A program made the position numbers and the translations under genes. From the NCBI RefSeq assembly GCF_034190915.1, contig NW_026947490.1:69243494-69307493 (forward strand): a DNA stretch of 64,000 nucleotides, read 5' to 3'. Positions 63,801 to 64,000 of the stretch are shown here, in pieces. Numbering within the stretch: position 1 is the first letter of the stretch; each line of letters begins with the position of its first letter. The notes under the pieces are model-generated. The model was not told the origin of the DNA. It made no database searches and was given only the letters and a program-made list of their open reading frames with translations. The DNA comes from Cavia porcellus (taxonomy: Eukaryota; Chordata; Mammalia; Rodentia; Caviidae).

Positions 63801-64000
63801 GCGCCTTTGCCATTCCTGCCTCCTGTGAAAACTCCAAATCTGGGGTCCTTACAGGCCAGGCTCAGTCACAAAAGTACCAGTAAAACTGGCGGTGCAGGGG
63901 AGGGAAGGAGCTGATGGCTACAGCAGGGGCGGTGGGCCTAGGAATCCAGCAGCCCGCAGGATAGGTGGGTCTGGTCAGGTGGTTCTCTTGATGAGAATCT

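Overview
The window is from a rodent nuclear genome. It carries spliced mammalian genes with consensus GT-AG introns. It is dense in B1-like (7SL-derived) SINEs, ID-like (tRNA-derived) SINEs and composite B1+ID SINEs, together with L1, MaLR LTRs and old MIR/MER5-type repeats. The many B1+ID composites and the ID tail ending in a GGTACC box argue against mouse or rat and suggest a squirrel-related or castorimorph (beaver, kangaroo rat, gopher) lineage. I cannot fix the species by eye.

Layout. At 1-4992 (+) lie the last three coding exons of SUV39H2 (histone H3K9 methyltransferase), followed by its 3' UTR. It converges on DCLRE1C (Artemis nuclease), which fills 9815-50109 on the minus strand. 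All 14 coding exons can be placed exactly, the reading frame is open from ATG to stop (688 codons plus stop), and every metal-binding residue I know of is present. The DCLRE1C promoter sits in a GC-rich patch at 50110-50500. The next 13 kb is intergenic and is dominated by a defective, env-poor gammaretrovirus-like provirus on the minus strand (52738-61518). One of its LTRs was itself split by a second, 1392-bp solo LTR, which left an exact 5-bp target duplication. The window closes with a CpG island at about 63150-63800 holding a GC box and a perfect RFX X-box. From conserved gene order in mammals (SUV39H2 - DCLRE1C - MEIG1) this is probably the MEIG1 promoter; MEIG1 coding sequence is not in the window.

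The introns hold nested repeats: an L1 with SINEs and a reverse MaLR LTR inside it (intron 9), an internally deleted L1 with a tandemly organised 3' UTR (intron 4), and numerous SINEs, several with clear target-site duplications.

I found no operon-like or unknown multigene system. The most unusual items are a codon-phased 33/36-bp tandem array with YY1-like motifs inside the proviral gag, a SINE insertion reduced to its tail, the nested LTR insertion, the roughly 145-bp repeat organisation of an L1 3' UTR, and the X-box in the right-hand CpG island. Exon coordinates were derived by hand translation and splice-site reading. Repeat boundaries are approximate unless a target duplication is quoted.
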